In this document: piece by piece, positions 1-12,000 of the stretch | Position numbering within the stretch: the stretch's first letter is position 1 | How the letters are laid out: each line of letters opens with the position of its first letter | NCBI GenBank assembly: GCA_015956445.1 | Contig: WIUZ02000023.1 | Location: forward strand, 62,001-126,000 | Source: Thelephora terrestris | Lineage: Eukaryota; Basidiomycota; Agaricomycetes; Thelephorales; Thelephoraceae | Direction of reading: 5' to 3' | DNA length: 64,000 nt | Notes under the pieces: model-generated | What the model was told of the DNA's origin: nothing | What the model saw: the letters and a program-made list of their open reading frames with translations, nothing else | Database searches by the model: none | Made by a program: the position numbers and the translations under genes

Positions 1-118
1 CCGCTTTCGCCTATAGATGAAGGTAAGGCTAGCGGGGTACGCGAAGGAATACCAAGGGCCCGAGTTTGCCCCGAAAATCGAAAGCAGTTGGGTCAAATCA
101 CCCCCGTAATCCTGAAGC

Positions 119-904
119 CTATATTTTATCCGATGCTACTTTGACGGCATATTCCTCACGGGAGGCGTTTCGCTCCCGCATCCAACTACCCAGATACTCG
201 GGCACCAGCGCGACTTTATTCGTCTTGCTCTCGACAGGAGGTCCAACGTGTTCCCACACCGGGAATACACCCGTCCACACCTTAGAAGTGACGTCGTCGT
301 TCTGAAGTTCCTTGCGATCGTCACCCGCCGGGCCGGTGCTTATCTTGGCACTGGCGCTGACAATAGTGATCCGGAGTACAGACGTGGCCTGCAACTCGGG
401 TTTGCTGGGAGGGACGCGGGTGTTGTTCCAACGGTCGGGAACGAGAGCGTCTGTGATGCGGTGCATGGCCCAATTCTTCTCGTCCTCGTCGGTGACCAGA
501 TTGGCGTACCCGTGGAGAACGGCGCTGCGGTAGTTGCAGCTATGGTTGAAAGGCGTCAGGGCGAGCTTAATCCCGTCCACCAGGGTGGCAGCTACGCAGA
601 CGGGTAGCCCCTCAGGATGATCTTCCGTGAGTTTCGATCCTGGAAGCTTCATGAGGCGAGAGCTCGCGTGACCGTGGATGTAAAAGTCGAGAGGTTCTGT
701 CGCTGGATCTGCGGAGGGATTTCCGAAGCTTCCAATCGCACCGAGCATGGGTAATATGGTTGGGAATGGGTCGACGGAAGGGTCTGTCGGGAGAAACGAG
801 ACATGAACGATAGGCGCGGCGCTGAAAATGGCGTGGACGGTTCGGTCACGAAGACGACGGACGGTGCTGCGGTTATGCTTTGGGTAGGTAGAGGATTCTT
901 CCAT
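119..904 (-). CDS. FMN-binding pyridoxamine 5'-phosphate oxidase-like protein
   Basis: A single uninterrupted reading frame of 261 residues with an ATG start. The sequence resembles the fungal flavin-nucleotide-binding branch of the pyridoxamine 5'-phosphate oxidase-like split-barrel fold (Pfam Pyridox_ox_2 type). It has an N-terminal RLRDRTVHAIFSAAPIVHVSF strand region, an FYIHGHASSRLMK segment matching the flavin-phosphate-binding part, then the family-typical HSCNYRSAVLHGYA strand and a D-E-x-E-K-N-W-A-M helix. Members bind FMN or a related cofactor in the cytosol; the substrate is generally unknown. Length is normal for the family and no intron is needed. It is the first of three minus-strand genes. 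The fold assignment is from recalled family patterns; a specific reaction cannot be claimed. Confidence 0.8.
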   Translation of the reverse strand: MEESSTYPKHNRSTVRRLRDRTVHAIFSAAPIVHVSFLPTDPSVDPFPTILPMLGAIGSFGNPSADPATEPLDFYIHGHASSRLMKLPGSKLTEDHPEGLPVCVAATLVDGIKLALTPFNHSCNYRSAVLHGYANLVTDEDEKNWAMHRITDALVPDRWNNTRVPPSKPELQATSVLRITIVSASAKISTGPAGDDRKELQNDDVTSKVWTGVFPVWEHVGPPVESKTNKVALVPEYLGSWMRERNASREEYAVKVASDKI

Positions 905-1653
905 AGCGGTAAAGAACGAAAAGAGAGAGGGAGTGACTCATCACATAGGCTCGGAATGATATCGGTGGATGTATGCGAGTGGGTTGAATTTTTCTGCACT
1001 TATGACGAAACGAAAACATGTGAACAGCGTCACAGCGGCAGCGGGCTCTTGCATTGGCTCAGTAATGTGGCGTGTCAACTCGCCATTCCGCCTTTGAGGT
1101 TGGGCGTGGCGGTGGGAACGAGAGTGATGTGCAGATCACGGCCTTGAGTGGGTTAGTGGGCGCCATCGAACGCCAGATAACAGACCTGGTCGTATAAAGC
1201 TCACACACTTGAGATACATAAGTGCCTACAGTCGACAGCTCTAAACGCCACGGGCAAGAGAGGCCCTTCCTGCAAGCAATCCGACGATGCTCAATGGATC
1301 GTGGTCCTGAAACCGCCCCACGCGTACTTCAAAACAACCATGAGGTCGATTACACGCCCCTAGAGTGCTGGCTCCGTGGGGTGATCTAGGCTGGAATCCA
1401 GCCTCGAATTCAGAGGCGAGGAGGGCGCGATTTAGCAGGGGAAGATACCTAGGGGGACGTAGGGCGATCAACGAGTCGCGGAATTCGTCTGAGATCCAAA
1501 AGCATGAATAAGGAGGGTCAAAGGGTAGCTCTTATATTCTTCCCCATCTAGGCGGGTGGGATATGTGATGAGATTGCTGAAAGCTACGTACGGCATCGTC
1601 AACCAACGTGAGGGCCTACAGACACACAACTTGGGGATCACCTGGCGTCATTG
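905..1653. other. Intergenic stretch without recognised gene
   Basis: About 750 bases between two minus-strand genes. A 76-codon open frame at 1241-1471 (minus) has no recognisable family and no supporting exon structure. I see no repeats or RNA genes here. The part near 905-1150 probably includes the promoter of the flavin-binding gene. Confidence 0.5.
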
Positions 1654-2208
1654 TTACGCGTGAAAGGTGCCACGAGCCATAGGCCTAGGAACAGACAGTG
1701 ATCCGGAAGGAGAAGGCCAGTACATTCCGAGTGCTTCGATAACAGCATCGGACTCTTGCTCGCAAATAACTCCCGCTTCGATGAAGTCCTTGGAGATGAC
1801 GGAAAGCCAGTATCGGCAACCTTCACCGATGGGAGCGAAAGTGTAATGGTCGCGTCTGCGGTCAACGATGATTCCAAGCAAGTCTTCCACCGTTAGGCCG
1901 GACGGAACGTTCGTCGAAGCAACGTGGATGGCATCAGCGGCGAAAGCGGAATTTTCTGATTCGGGGATGATCATGCCCGGTCGACCAGGCTCGTTTGGTA
2001 CGGCGTCGACGTGGACAGAGAGGTTGTCGGAAATGGTGAAGAAGAGGGTCCAATGGTTTGTTGGCCGTTCGCCGGGGTTGTCTCGCTCGTCTAGAACGTT
2101 TTCGTGCGCCACAAAGTGAATGCGAGCGACGGGGGACTTGAGATGATCAAAGGTGAATCGACTTTTCCCCCAGTTTTTGTTGTTGAGGATGTAGGATTTG
2201 AGGGACAT
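1654..2208 (-). CDS. DUF7770-like fungal protein
   Basis: Open frame of 184 residues with an ATG start. The pattern (NHWTLFF strand, SVHVDA, then a G-Y/I-I-P segment, a T-V-E-D-L-L helix, the DHYTFAPIGEGCRYWL block and a C-terminal ALGMYW segment) resembles a fungal family catalogued as DUF7770, from memory. The function of that family is unknown. There is no signal peptide or membrane segment. The GEGCRYWL block looks like the most conserved core. The family name is a moderate-confidence recollection; that this is a real gene is better supported, because the frame is uninterrupted and of normal composition. Confidence 0.55.
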   Translation of the reverse strand: MSLKSYILNNKNWGKSRFTFDHLKSPVARIHFVAHENVLDERDNPGERPTNHWTLFFTISDNLSVHVDAVPNEPGRPGMIIPESENSAFAADAIHVASTNVPSGLTVEDLLGIIVDRRRDHYTFAPIGEGCRYWLSVISKDFIEAGVICEQESDAVIEALGMYWPSPSGSLSVPRPMARGTFHA

Positions 2209-2499
2209 GACTGGGTTGAGGGTGGTGGTTGGAGGGATAGGGATGGCCGGACGTCCTTCCAGGTTTTCACGGTCCGAGAGAGTGCGGGCAAGCGGATCAT
2301 AAATGGTGAGAAAACAAGTTGATAGCAGTACGACGAAACAGGTGCAAGCATCGAAAAGTATCGGAGGGTTAAGGCTGAAATACAGAGAGACGACGAATCT
2401 ACATCAACTCGCGCAGCGAGAACGGGTATTAGGGAGGCAGATTAGGTGTTGATACAAAGGAACGAGCCATTGGCCGTGTAACTGGGGGTATATCGTGGT

Positions 2500-3207
2500 T
2501 TAATGTGAGTTCATCAGTACGGCGCTGGTTAGGTCGGGAGTTCTGTCGAGGTATGTGCGTTTTGCTCGTTCGCCGACTCTCTCTTTCCAGACGAGAAGGA
2601 AAGTGAGGAGGATGAGGTCGGTGTATTCGACCACTTCTTCGGCGATGTCCAGATTCATGTACCGTGGAGTCTTGGTTTTGATGAAGCTCCCGCTGCCAGT
2701 TACCTGGCGGTGGGATTCGACGACGACGGCTTTCGTGTCGGAATTCACGAGCTGAGAGAAGTTTATAAATTACATTTTGGAGAAGTCGACGAGGTTTGAC
2801 GTACGACGAGTTTGGATCCCATTCCCTTGGCTTTCCATTTGTACTGGATATCGTTGATGGCGATTGAACCACTGCAGGAAACAGCGGTGAGCTGGACTGG
2901 ACCGAAGCGGTGCGTAAAAGAGAGATGCTCACTAGGTGGAGCCTCCCTGGGCAACGGGGAGGACATCTCTCGCCTTGCATTTGGTACGAGTGGCGAAATT
3001 CAACACGAGTTTTGTGTTTTCCAGGGATGTACCAGCCCAGAGGATTTTGAACACAGACTGAGGTGAACCATCGCACCGTGAGGCGGTGGTTGTGAGGACT
3101 CTCCCGGAGTGCTTTGGAGTCTCGAGTTGATAAATAGGAGAACCGGAAGTGGATTCAAAGATGATACAGTCGAGAGCGTCGTCGTCGGTGGTGAAGGAGA
3201 GGTTCAT
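2500..3207 (-). CDS. DUF6593 domain protein, three exons
   Basis: Exon 1 starts with ATG at 3207 (MNLSFTTDDDALDCIIFES) and runs through the VFKILWAGTSLENTKLVL and CKARDVLPVAQGGST segments. An intron with a GTGAGC donor and CTGCAG acceptor leads to exon 2 (GSIAINDIQYKWKAKGMGSKLV). A second intron with a GTACGT donor and CTCTCAG acceptor leads to exon 3 (LVNSDTKAVVVESHRQ...), ending in YTDLILLTFLLVWKERVGERAK and a stop near 2500. This order of YxW-K-x-K-G, the K-L-V strand and the terminal D-L-I-L-L-T-F helix is the pattern of the basidiomycete DUF6593 family, whose members are about 170-200 residues and of unknown function. I joined the exons from splice consensus and reading phase; the joins keep the frame. 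Confidence 0.75.
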
Positions 3208-3828
3208 GATTGTGGGGTATAAAAATTAGTCGGGGATGAGGATAGGTTGTATCGGGGTGTGGGGGTGGGGAGGATAAGTACAAGCCATTGTCGGATGCCA
3301 AATTTTTATACGGCCTGTGGGTGATTTGCTCCACCTGGTCTGGTGAATGCAAAGGTCAGTGCCCAGAAGTGAGGGTCAAGGCGAACTGAGTGTGTCGTCA
3401 AGTGAGCAGCGGCGCGTGCGGTAAGACAAAAAGGGAGGTGCGCGCGCAAAGACCCACAGGTGCCCTTCTGCCGAACTTGGAACTCGCGAACCACCCGAGG
3501 TAACAAAAAAGACATGTACATCGTGGAGCGATCCACCGCAGAATAGGAGTAAATACGAAGGGTGGTATTTGGGGTGGTAGAAACCGAGGTCAAGATGTTC
3601 GGTCCCAGAACACGAATTCATCACTCGGCAGCAAGATTCCTCGGATACCATATCAACTTTAATCAACAGTAAGCACTTGTCTCCCATTGCCTTCGCAACA
3701 GCGCACACGCCTACCATGCATGCCATAGCCTCTGTTCTAGCACGCGAAAGACTTAAGCAGCAGATGACCAGAGTCCGATCAATGATCGACAACGGCTTGG
3801 ATCTCTCCGCCACGACGGGTTCTCGACG

Positions 3829-6800
3829 ATGTCCGAGCCAGTGATAGGAAGCATCGTCGATGTTCCCGTAGGCAGAGGTCTCGTACGTTTCTGCGGTCCC
3901 ACCTCATTTGCTCCTGGTAAATGGGTCGGTGTCGAACTCAGCGAACCCATTGGCAAGAACGACGGAACCGTTCAGGATGTCAAGTATTTCACTTGCAAAC
4001 CTAAATATGGCATGTTCCTCCGTCCGAGTCAGGTCAAGGTCGTTTCCGAACCAGCGGTGTGCTATCATACTCTTCTGATTTCTCAGAATGTTGCTCACAA
4101 CGTCGATCCATGCATAGCGGCCTGCATCGACAGCGAGCAAGCCGACTCTTGGGCACAAGAAGGCACCAAGCATCACCCGCACTTCATCTACAAGATCCAT
4201 CGATCCTCCATCACGATCCTCCAGTCCCCATAAAGCTGCCTCCTCCATGGGTCCACCACCGTCACCCGGTCCATCACGTCCAGGAAGCGCCCCACGCCAG
4301 GCGATGATATCTCCCAGCAAACGACAAACTTTGACTTCGCTCTCCAAGTCCTCCCTATCTCGCTCATCGACTCTCCTAGACGGTCCGCTCAGTCCATCCC
4401 CGATCGCCCCTCCCCGGAGGATGCCTCTGCTCCAGTCCAAGCGGCCTTCATCCCCGTTATCTCAGCCGCCAGACTCTTCTCCCCCTTCTGGTTCACCCGT
4501 CACTGAGTCTCCGCAGCTCCAGAGAGGCACAAGACCCCGTCCTTCCTCTTCACTCACCAACGAACTCTTGACCACTTCTTCCCCTTCACCCGAACCCTCC
4601 ACTGCGCCTCCGCCTGCCCCAGCACCTGTGCAAGATGACACCGAGCTTCAAGAACTACGGGCCAAGGTCAGGGTCCTTGAGGCCAAACGTGCAGATGATG
4701 CTCGCCACGTCCGTGAACTCGAGAACCGCCTGAACGAAGCCGAGACTTTTGTGGCTTTACGTCCGAAACTCCAAGCAAAACTTGCATCTCTGCAAGCTGA
4801 CTTGACGGCTACCAAGAGAGAGTTGGCTGACACGAAACAGCTGGGTGCGTTGGGGGATACCAGGACTGTTGATTTGCAGGATCAATTGGAGATGGTTATG
4901 CTGGACAAGGAGATGGCGGAAGAGCGGGCTGAGGTGGCTGAGGGTGAGCTAGAGGAGGTCAAAGAGAAGCTTGCGGTCTTGGAAGTCGAGGTAGGAGTGT
5001 TGAGGGACGGTGGCGGCGGCGGCCCGGAAGCTAGCGAGAAAGACGCGAGCGCGAAATCGTCAATGGCATATATCCAGCTGGAAAAACAAAACGAGAGGCT
5101 GAAAGAGGCCTTGATGAGGTGGATGCAACCCGGACCTTGACAGTCTTGACAGATTTGACACCTATTTTCCAGATTGAGGGACGTTTCACAGGAGACCGAT
5201 CAAGACCAACGGAGGAGGATCGCGGATATGGAAAAGGATGTTGCCAACCTGGAGGAGCTCCAAAGTATGCATATCTCTCACTCTTTCACGGAGGTCCTGA
5301 CTTTGGCATTCTTAGACTCTCACGAGTCTGTTCTCATAATGCTTCAGAACGCCGAACAGCAAGTCGAAGATCTAAAACTGCAACTCGACGATGCACTTGG
5401 CGCCGAGGAGATACTGGTCCAGTTGACTGAGCGGAATCTCATGCTGAGCGAGGTAATAGTTTTTGCCATTGTGAAGCTCGGCCTTTCTTTATTCCGTGAC
5501 AGAAAATCGAGGAAATGCGTGTCACTATTGAGGACCTAGAAGCTCTCAAAGAACTCAACGACGAGCTCGAGGAAAATCACGTCGAGACCGAGCGGTCTCT
5601 GCATGAGGAAATCGGTATATCCAGTCGTCACTGGATGAATGAATTCGTTACTGACTCTAATATCAGAAACGAAGGATACCCATACCCGAGAACTTGACGC
5701 AAAGGTTGATTCTTTAGAAGAGTCCTGTCAAGACTTGGAACAGACCATCGTTCGATTCCGTGAGTTGGTCATGCAACTACAAACGTACGGTGTTTCCCTA
5801 TGTCTTCCCCTACTTCTCCCGCTCACGTATATTACTTGGACCAGAGAACTTGATTCTTTAAGAGCCGAGACACAGACCGCCAACGAGAAATCCGCTTCCG
5901 CGGCTACCCAGACAGCCGCAATGTTATCCCTCAACCTCAGGCTCCAATCCACCGCTTCAAAGAACCACGCGAAACAAATCGAGCTGGAGGTTAAGACAAT
6001 CGAGTCGCGAGAGGTTAAAGAGCTCTTGGCAATCGTTCAGGTAAACATCCCGTGTTCACCCCAAGTTTGCACGCGATTTGTTGAACGCGCTTGTAGCCAT
6101 ATCTCCCCGAAGTGTACACGGAGAACGATGGTGATGCGACGAGCTGCTACATGTTCTTCCAGCGTATGGCGGCGAAGACCGACTTGATCAATACCGTCGT
6201 CGCACAGTCCCACGGTTTACCGGATTCCTTGAATGGTTCAGTCTCGGACATGCTGGTCGGTGTTTGCGAGGTGCGTCCTTTTTTTCATCCCGTTGCGTCC
6301 CAAGCTAAACGTGTCGTCAGATGAGGGGTCGCTTGTCTAGCCTCTCAACCCTCTGCAAACGATTCGCCTCTATCTTGCGTCGATGCGATGTTGACTCGTT
6401 CCTTAATATCGGAAGGTTGTATCAAGAGATCGCACCGATGGAGAAGAGGGTGGACATGCACATCGAGCTCTTGAGGAAAGAAGAGTTCAGGGAGATGGAG
6501 TGTGTGAGCGACGTCGTCAAGTGCGCTCTTCCATCTGTACCAAATCGAAAACACAACTGACTCACAATTTCATAGGATTCACGCACAATTTGATCATATC
6601 AGCGAGACTTATTTCGCCGGGTTCGGTTTTGACTTGGGAGAGAGAGAATTAGGGTATGCGCTGTCGTTCGACCATGACCTCGATATGTTCGCTGCGTCGC
6701 TTGGACTGGTCAAGACTTCCATTGAAGCCTTGATGAAAGAAGATGGTAAGTTAGGAATCACAGAAGCGAAACCCGTTCGTTTTGATGCCCACCGTTCCTG

Positions 6801-8409
6801 TTCAAGACGTGGTTCTGGATATGGGCAATCTCGACCCTGCTGAAACCTTATACGCTCCTTTGAAGAGGGTGCTGGACCAGTGCAGAAGCGGCAAGAACCC
6901 ATCCAAGTGCGTTTCTAGTTTGCACCTGGACGTGGAGGCTCACGCTTTCGTCCCAGAAAATTGATGAAGCGTATTGAAGATCTCTTGCAAGATTCTTCCG
7001 CCCTGAAGAGTCACCTCGTGTCTAACCTCCAAGACCTGAACAACAGCTTCTCAGAGCTTATCAACTTTGGTATCTCGTTGGCGCAGCAGATCATGCCATA
7101 CCTGAGTGATGTCCGAGGGTCTAAGACGCCCTTCCAATTCGAGCACATTTTGTCTCTCGTGAGACGGACCGCCTCCAGCACTGTCAACAAAGGGAGCAAC
7201 TCTGCTTCGCCGTGGCAAGGCGTGTCGGATTATATCGCGAACGTTTTACAACAGGTGCACGCGCTCGTTCCTCTGACCATGGATACCGCAAATACCATTA
7301 AGAGTATGTGGAACCGATTTTTATCCACCGGAGATGAGGCTCACGAAAGTTGGTAGTCACCGGAACACCTCCGTGGGTCGCCCGCGTTTCTGAGGTCAAG
7401 GCGCGGGCGGCGGTCAACGTCGAAGCCGAGCGAAGGGTTGGGCAACTCAACGATGAGGTTCAGGCGCTCGTCAGGAATCTCAAGTCGAAGGATCAGAACA
7501 TCCAAGAGTCATCCGTCAAGATTGAGCTCATGGAGAGGAGGATGGAGACGGTCAAGAAGCAGGCAGATACGATCAACGACCTCGAGGCTGAGTTGGGCAA
7601 GGCCAGGAAGCAAGAGAGGTCATATGAAGAAGCTATCGACCAGCTGCAGCATGACCTAGACGCTCTTGAGCAAGATAACATCAAGCTGAAGGCGTTGGCT
7701 AGTAATCCTGAACGACAAGGTCTGGGAATCCCCCTTTCATCTTTTTGGCAGCAGGGGCTGACCGCGAGATTTGTAGCATCGGCTGCGCAACCCACAGACG
7801 CGGAAACCCTACAAGTGGAAGGGAACGTCGAGACTTCTTACCTGCTTGAACAGGTTAGTAAAGAGTTCTCGAGAAGAAACCGACCATTCATACTCCATTT
7901 TTCAGATCGAGGCGTATCGCGGGACTGTCCGGTTCCTGCGTATGGAGAACTCGTATCTCAGAGGACAGGACTTGCTACACGAAATGAAGGCGCTCCCAGA
8001 ACTTCGGGTTCCTTCTTCGTTATCGCGTATGCCGACGCCACCGTTGGAACCTTCTGGACTCTCAGATACAGACGACGAAGAAGAATCCGACTCCGAGGAC
8101 TCCCCCAAACCGAAGCCGAGACCGCCCCCTACGTTACGTTCGCTCGCCACCGAGACTAAGCTTCTGTACAGGGACGTGATCAAGTTCTCGGCGTCCCCGC
8201 GGGTCGTGGATCTATCCGCCACGAGCGCGAGTAGGAGCAGGAGCAAGAAGTTGGAAGACGGGACGGTTGTTGCTGTTGGGAGGGGGTGGGTGCCGAGGAA
8301 GAAGATGCCTGCGCATCAGGTTTGGGAACGGAAGGTTGAGGCGGAGCGGTTGAGTAGGAGGGTGAAGGGGTTGATGGAGAGAGCTTCGAGCATAAGTAAG
8401 AGTTTATAA
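3829..8409 (+). CDS. NIP100: Dynactin large subunit p150-Glued homologue
   Basis: Dynactin links cytoplasmic dynein to cargo and microtubules. Exon 1 (3829-4056) encodes an N-terminal CAP-Gly microtubule-binding domain: GRGLVRFCGPTSFAPGKWVGVEL, then KYFTCKPKYGMFLRPSQVKVV. A GTGTGC donor at 4057 and a TAG acceptor at 4117 join it to a Ser/Pro-rich basic linker (KPTLGHKKAPSITRTSS), as in fungal homologues. A long coiled coil follows (about 4640-5110), then a splice at ALMR/LRDVSQETDQDQRRRIADMEKDV, the typical p150 coiled-coil signature. Many further short exons cover the dynactin domain (5170-7360) and a C-terminal coiled coil (7350-7860). The last exon ends in SISKSL and a stop at 8409. At least ten introns are implied. 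The long open fragments inside are exons, not separate genes. Confidence 0.9.
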
Positions 8410-9098
8410 GATATTCCCGTGGCTATGTTCGTTGCGATGCGGTAATGGGTGGCAAAGTTTCTTATGGTGTTTTCTGGTTGTTGTGATGATCATTACGAAC
8501 GGAAAAGGGGAAAAAACAGCTCAAAGACGCAATCATTCTTGCCCAACCGCAACCGTCCTAGAACCCAATCCAGCCGCTTGATCGGGTCTTTCCGATTCCA
8601 CCAACCGCAATCGAAACCTCCATCCCATTGAGACCATCGATACAAATTTCGTCCCACTCCGGAAGTACGGCTTGAGAATTCCGAAGTCCCTAAGCCCTCG
8701 GACATGGTCAACAGTGTCTGGAGTAGTCCCCAGCGTCCCGAAGCAACATGGGGGAGAGATGGCTTCTTCTTCAACCGTGCCCAAATTCCAGCAGGGATAT
8801 GCGGTCGTGGGGAGTAGATGGTTGCAATCTGCAACAGTGTGTGTCGACGACACTCCGACTATATTCCCTGGTGCGAAGCGGAGGTTAAGTAATGGTATTC
8901 ACCTCCGCATTGCGCCGGGGACTGCCGAGACCTGACCCAACCCAAATATTACGGAGAACGGCTCGCGTCCCGTGGTTTTCCATGATGGAACACGTCTGGA
9001 CTGAATCCTATACATGAAGATAGATTAGGAAAGGTGAGCGTTCTTTCCCTCAAACTCCCCCGTCTTCGAGCCCTCATGGCACCCAGAGCGAAACCAGC
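8410..9098. other. Intergenic stretch, 3' flank of dynactin gene
   Basis: About 690 bases with no recognised gene. Short open frames on both strands (for example 8533-8853 minus) overlap each other and show no family pattern. The right part is likely the promoter and 5' leader of the kinase-like gene that starts at 9099. Confidence 0.5.
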
Positions 9099-12000
9099 AT
9101 GGCAGATATACAAAAAGTGAGGTTCCGGACTCTGTTCTTATGCTACGTCTGCCACTTTACACCTTCGGTTTCTTTTACAGACAGATGGACTCTCTTTGTT
9201 ATGGCGATGCTCTGTGGTAGAGCTCTTTTCATCGATGGATACCGCGATCTCTGAAATCTACGAATCCAGGGAACCAGCACCTGACAGCAAAGACACCCGT
9301 GTCCAAATCGGAGACGTAGGTTTTATTCGCGAGGGGGGATTCCATTTGTTGTTCTCCGCCGGCTCCCCCTTGGGAGAGAGGATACGAGGAGAGGACGTTC
9401 CCAGTACATTCGAGCCTTTGGCTGTTGGAACTCCAGCATCAAAACAGCCCCGACGGCCTGGCTGCGTTGGCACACACACGGTTCAACAGGTTGGGACCAA
9501 CGATTGTGCCCCTGTAACCACCGAATTGTGCGTCCTATCCCTGAGATCATTTTCTACTATGTTCAAGTCCGTGTCATTCTAGGGCCCTGGAAGCTGATGC
9601 AGAGTTCTCATTTGAGCTCACTGGGTATCGTGGTGCAGCACTGGTCACGAGGCACCAGACATACAAGAAAGATTCTCGACTGGACTCTGCGTTTAGAAAA
9701 TACACTGCACACCATTACAAGTCTTGGGTAAAGTTTGCCCGCGACAAGCAGTACGGAGAAAACTTGCAACCCGTCCTCGTCTACGGATTCGATATGACCA
9801 GGGACTTCGCGATGGCCGCCTATTCCCACGAGGGTATTTCTGATCAATCCGACGCGAATCACTCTATCTCTGTTCCAATGTTCGGTTCCTCCGCGGCTAC
9901 CTTCTGGTTAGCCACGGTGAACAGCCAGGTTGCTCCTCTATGTTGGCGACGAGACTGACTTCAATCAGGTATGCGTAGCGGCACAGGTGGGCCATTTTCA
10001 AGCAGCGCAACTTGGCAACCTGAGCCTTGTGTTGACAACGTGTTCAGGATTGTCAGATGCCATCTTTTAGTGACTCGAGCATCTTGCCTCGAGGTATTAC
10101 GACTAAATCTCAAATACTACTCATGGACCGCAACTATGCAGTCCCCCCTCACGACAGGGTCCTGCTTCCTCGCAGTCTAGAGACACAGAAAGCCTCCCCA
10201 CCGAATTCGATCAATGTGTCTTCATAAGGTATTACACTATGCGTTTCAAAATATTTCCCAGGGTGATTCGGGCCGGTGCGGGGCCACACGACCTTGGTCC
10301 AGGGGAAAGGAGAGAGGACGCCTTCCCCGAGTTGACTGAGTGGCCTGATGCTGAACCTGAAAGCGGTGATGAGGACCTCGGAGGACAGTGGAATCCCACC
10401 ACAGACGGCAACAGCCCTGAGCTAGATATTGTTATTCACAACATGCAATACGTGTGGTTCTTCCTGTGTCCTTTTGTTCCCTCTCTGATTTTTGCCTTTA
10501 GGATGAAGAATACGACAACTGGGATGTCATTGCAGACTATGTATTCCAGGTAATCCCCGTTTCTTGTGTCGCCGCTGGACCGCTCAACTCTCATGATGAA
10601 AGCATTCAATTGCTACGTCTGTCCTGCTGCACCATGGGGACATAGCCAGGATTCGCGAGGTAGGATGATTGACACAGCAATTCTCCAATTCTCACGCGCA
10701 AACAGGTAGGAGGCGAGGGTGACATCTCATCTCTGTTGGACACACACATGCCACGTATCGATGTGGACGAGGGTGGAGGTGAGGTTTTGACAGGTTCATC
10801 GTTTAGTCAGCCGCGCCTCATTTTTCTTAGTTGGGTGGATCAAATTTGGAGGACACAATTTCTGCACCCAATCACCCAGTCTTGCGAAAGCTCCTTGACC
10901 TTGACCAGTCGTTGTCGGAGTTTCCCCACCAATTTAACGATTTGTTATGTGGCGAGGAATACAGGGAATGCGTGATGGACCTCGAAAACGATGATTCGAG
11001 GTGGCTTATTGATTTTCTGGATGATGTACATCACCGTGTCTTCCATCCGCATTTGCCACTTAAACCAGGGTAGGCTCTTCAATGCCTCTCTTTTTTGAAC
11101 GATTCTTCTAGGATGTGTTTAACTGAACTCAGAACCTTATGCGGACTGCTGACTACGCTCCCTACATCATGCACTCTCTTGCCAAACCTCGATATCAGTC
11201 CCCGGGCGATTGATGAGAGAGGCTTTGGCAACGTACACAAAGGGACCCTCGATGGTTCACTGGTTTGCGTCAAGAGCGTGCAGATTTCCTTTCGGCAAGA
11301 TCCAATAGTGGTTACGAAAGTCTGTCTTTGACGCCATTGCTCCTTCTTTTTACCTCGACCAATGTACCCCACAGACCTTCTGCAGAGAGGCTGTGGCATT
11401 GAGGTACTTGACACACCCGAACATAGTGCCCCTACTAGGCATCACGATCACGCCCTTACAGATCATTTCAAGTTGGATGCCTGGTGGTGACCTGGTCGGT
11501 TATATTAAGAACTCAAACGCAGACCGACTTTCACTTGTAAGTGTAGATATTAGCGCACCAATCCCACGCCAATTCCCGTTATCAGCTATCCGACGTTGTT
11601 GAGGGCCTCTGCTACCTGCACTCCTATGATGTGATTCATGGGCGCCTCAAAGGAGTATGTGATTCTAACTCTTGCCTCACTATCTTACTCAAATTAACTA
11701 GAGCAATGTCCTAGTGGACGACGTGGGTCGTGCACGTATCTCGGATTTTGGCCTCTCGAGGGTCACGAACCACTTGAATTACACATGGGATACCCGAAGT
11801 TTCGCCCCGCAATGGTCAGCACCAGAATTGTTGAGCGACGGGACACACAGCAAGAAAGCAGACATCTTTTCCTTCGCTATGGTTATGGTGGAGGCGCGTA
11901 ACGGATGATCCCCTGCGTATCTGTCTTGGTTGACTGTCATTTTACATCGGTTTAGGTATTCACTGGCGCAGTTCCTTTCTATGGGCAGCCAGCTGCAGCG

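Noticed and set aside
11079-11414. A 111-codon minus-strand frame opposite the kinase-like gene.
   Set aside because: Antisense shadow of the exon carrying GFGNVHKGTLDGSLVCVKSV, which has clear kinase-family similarity on the plus strand.
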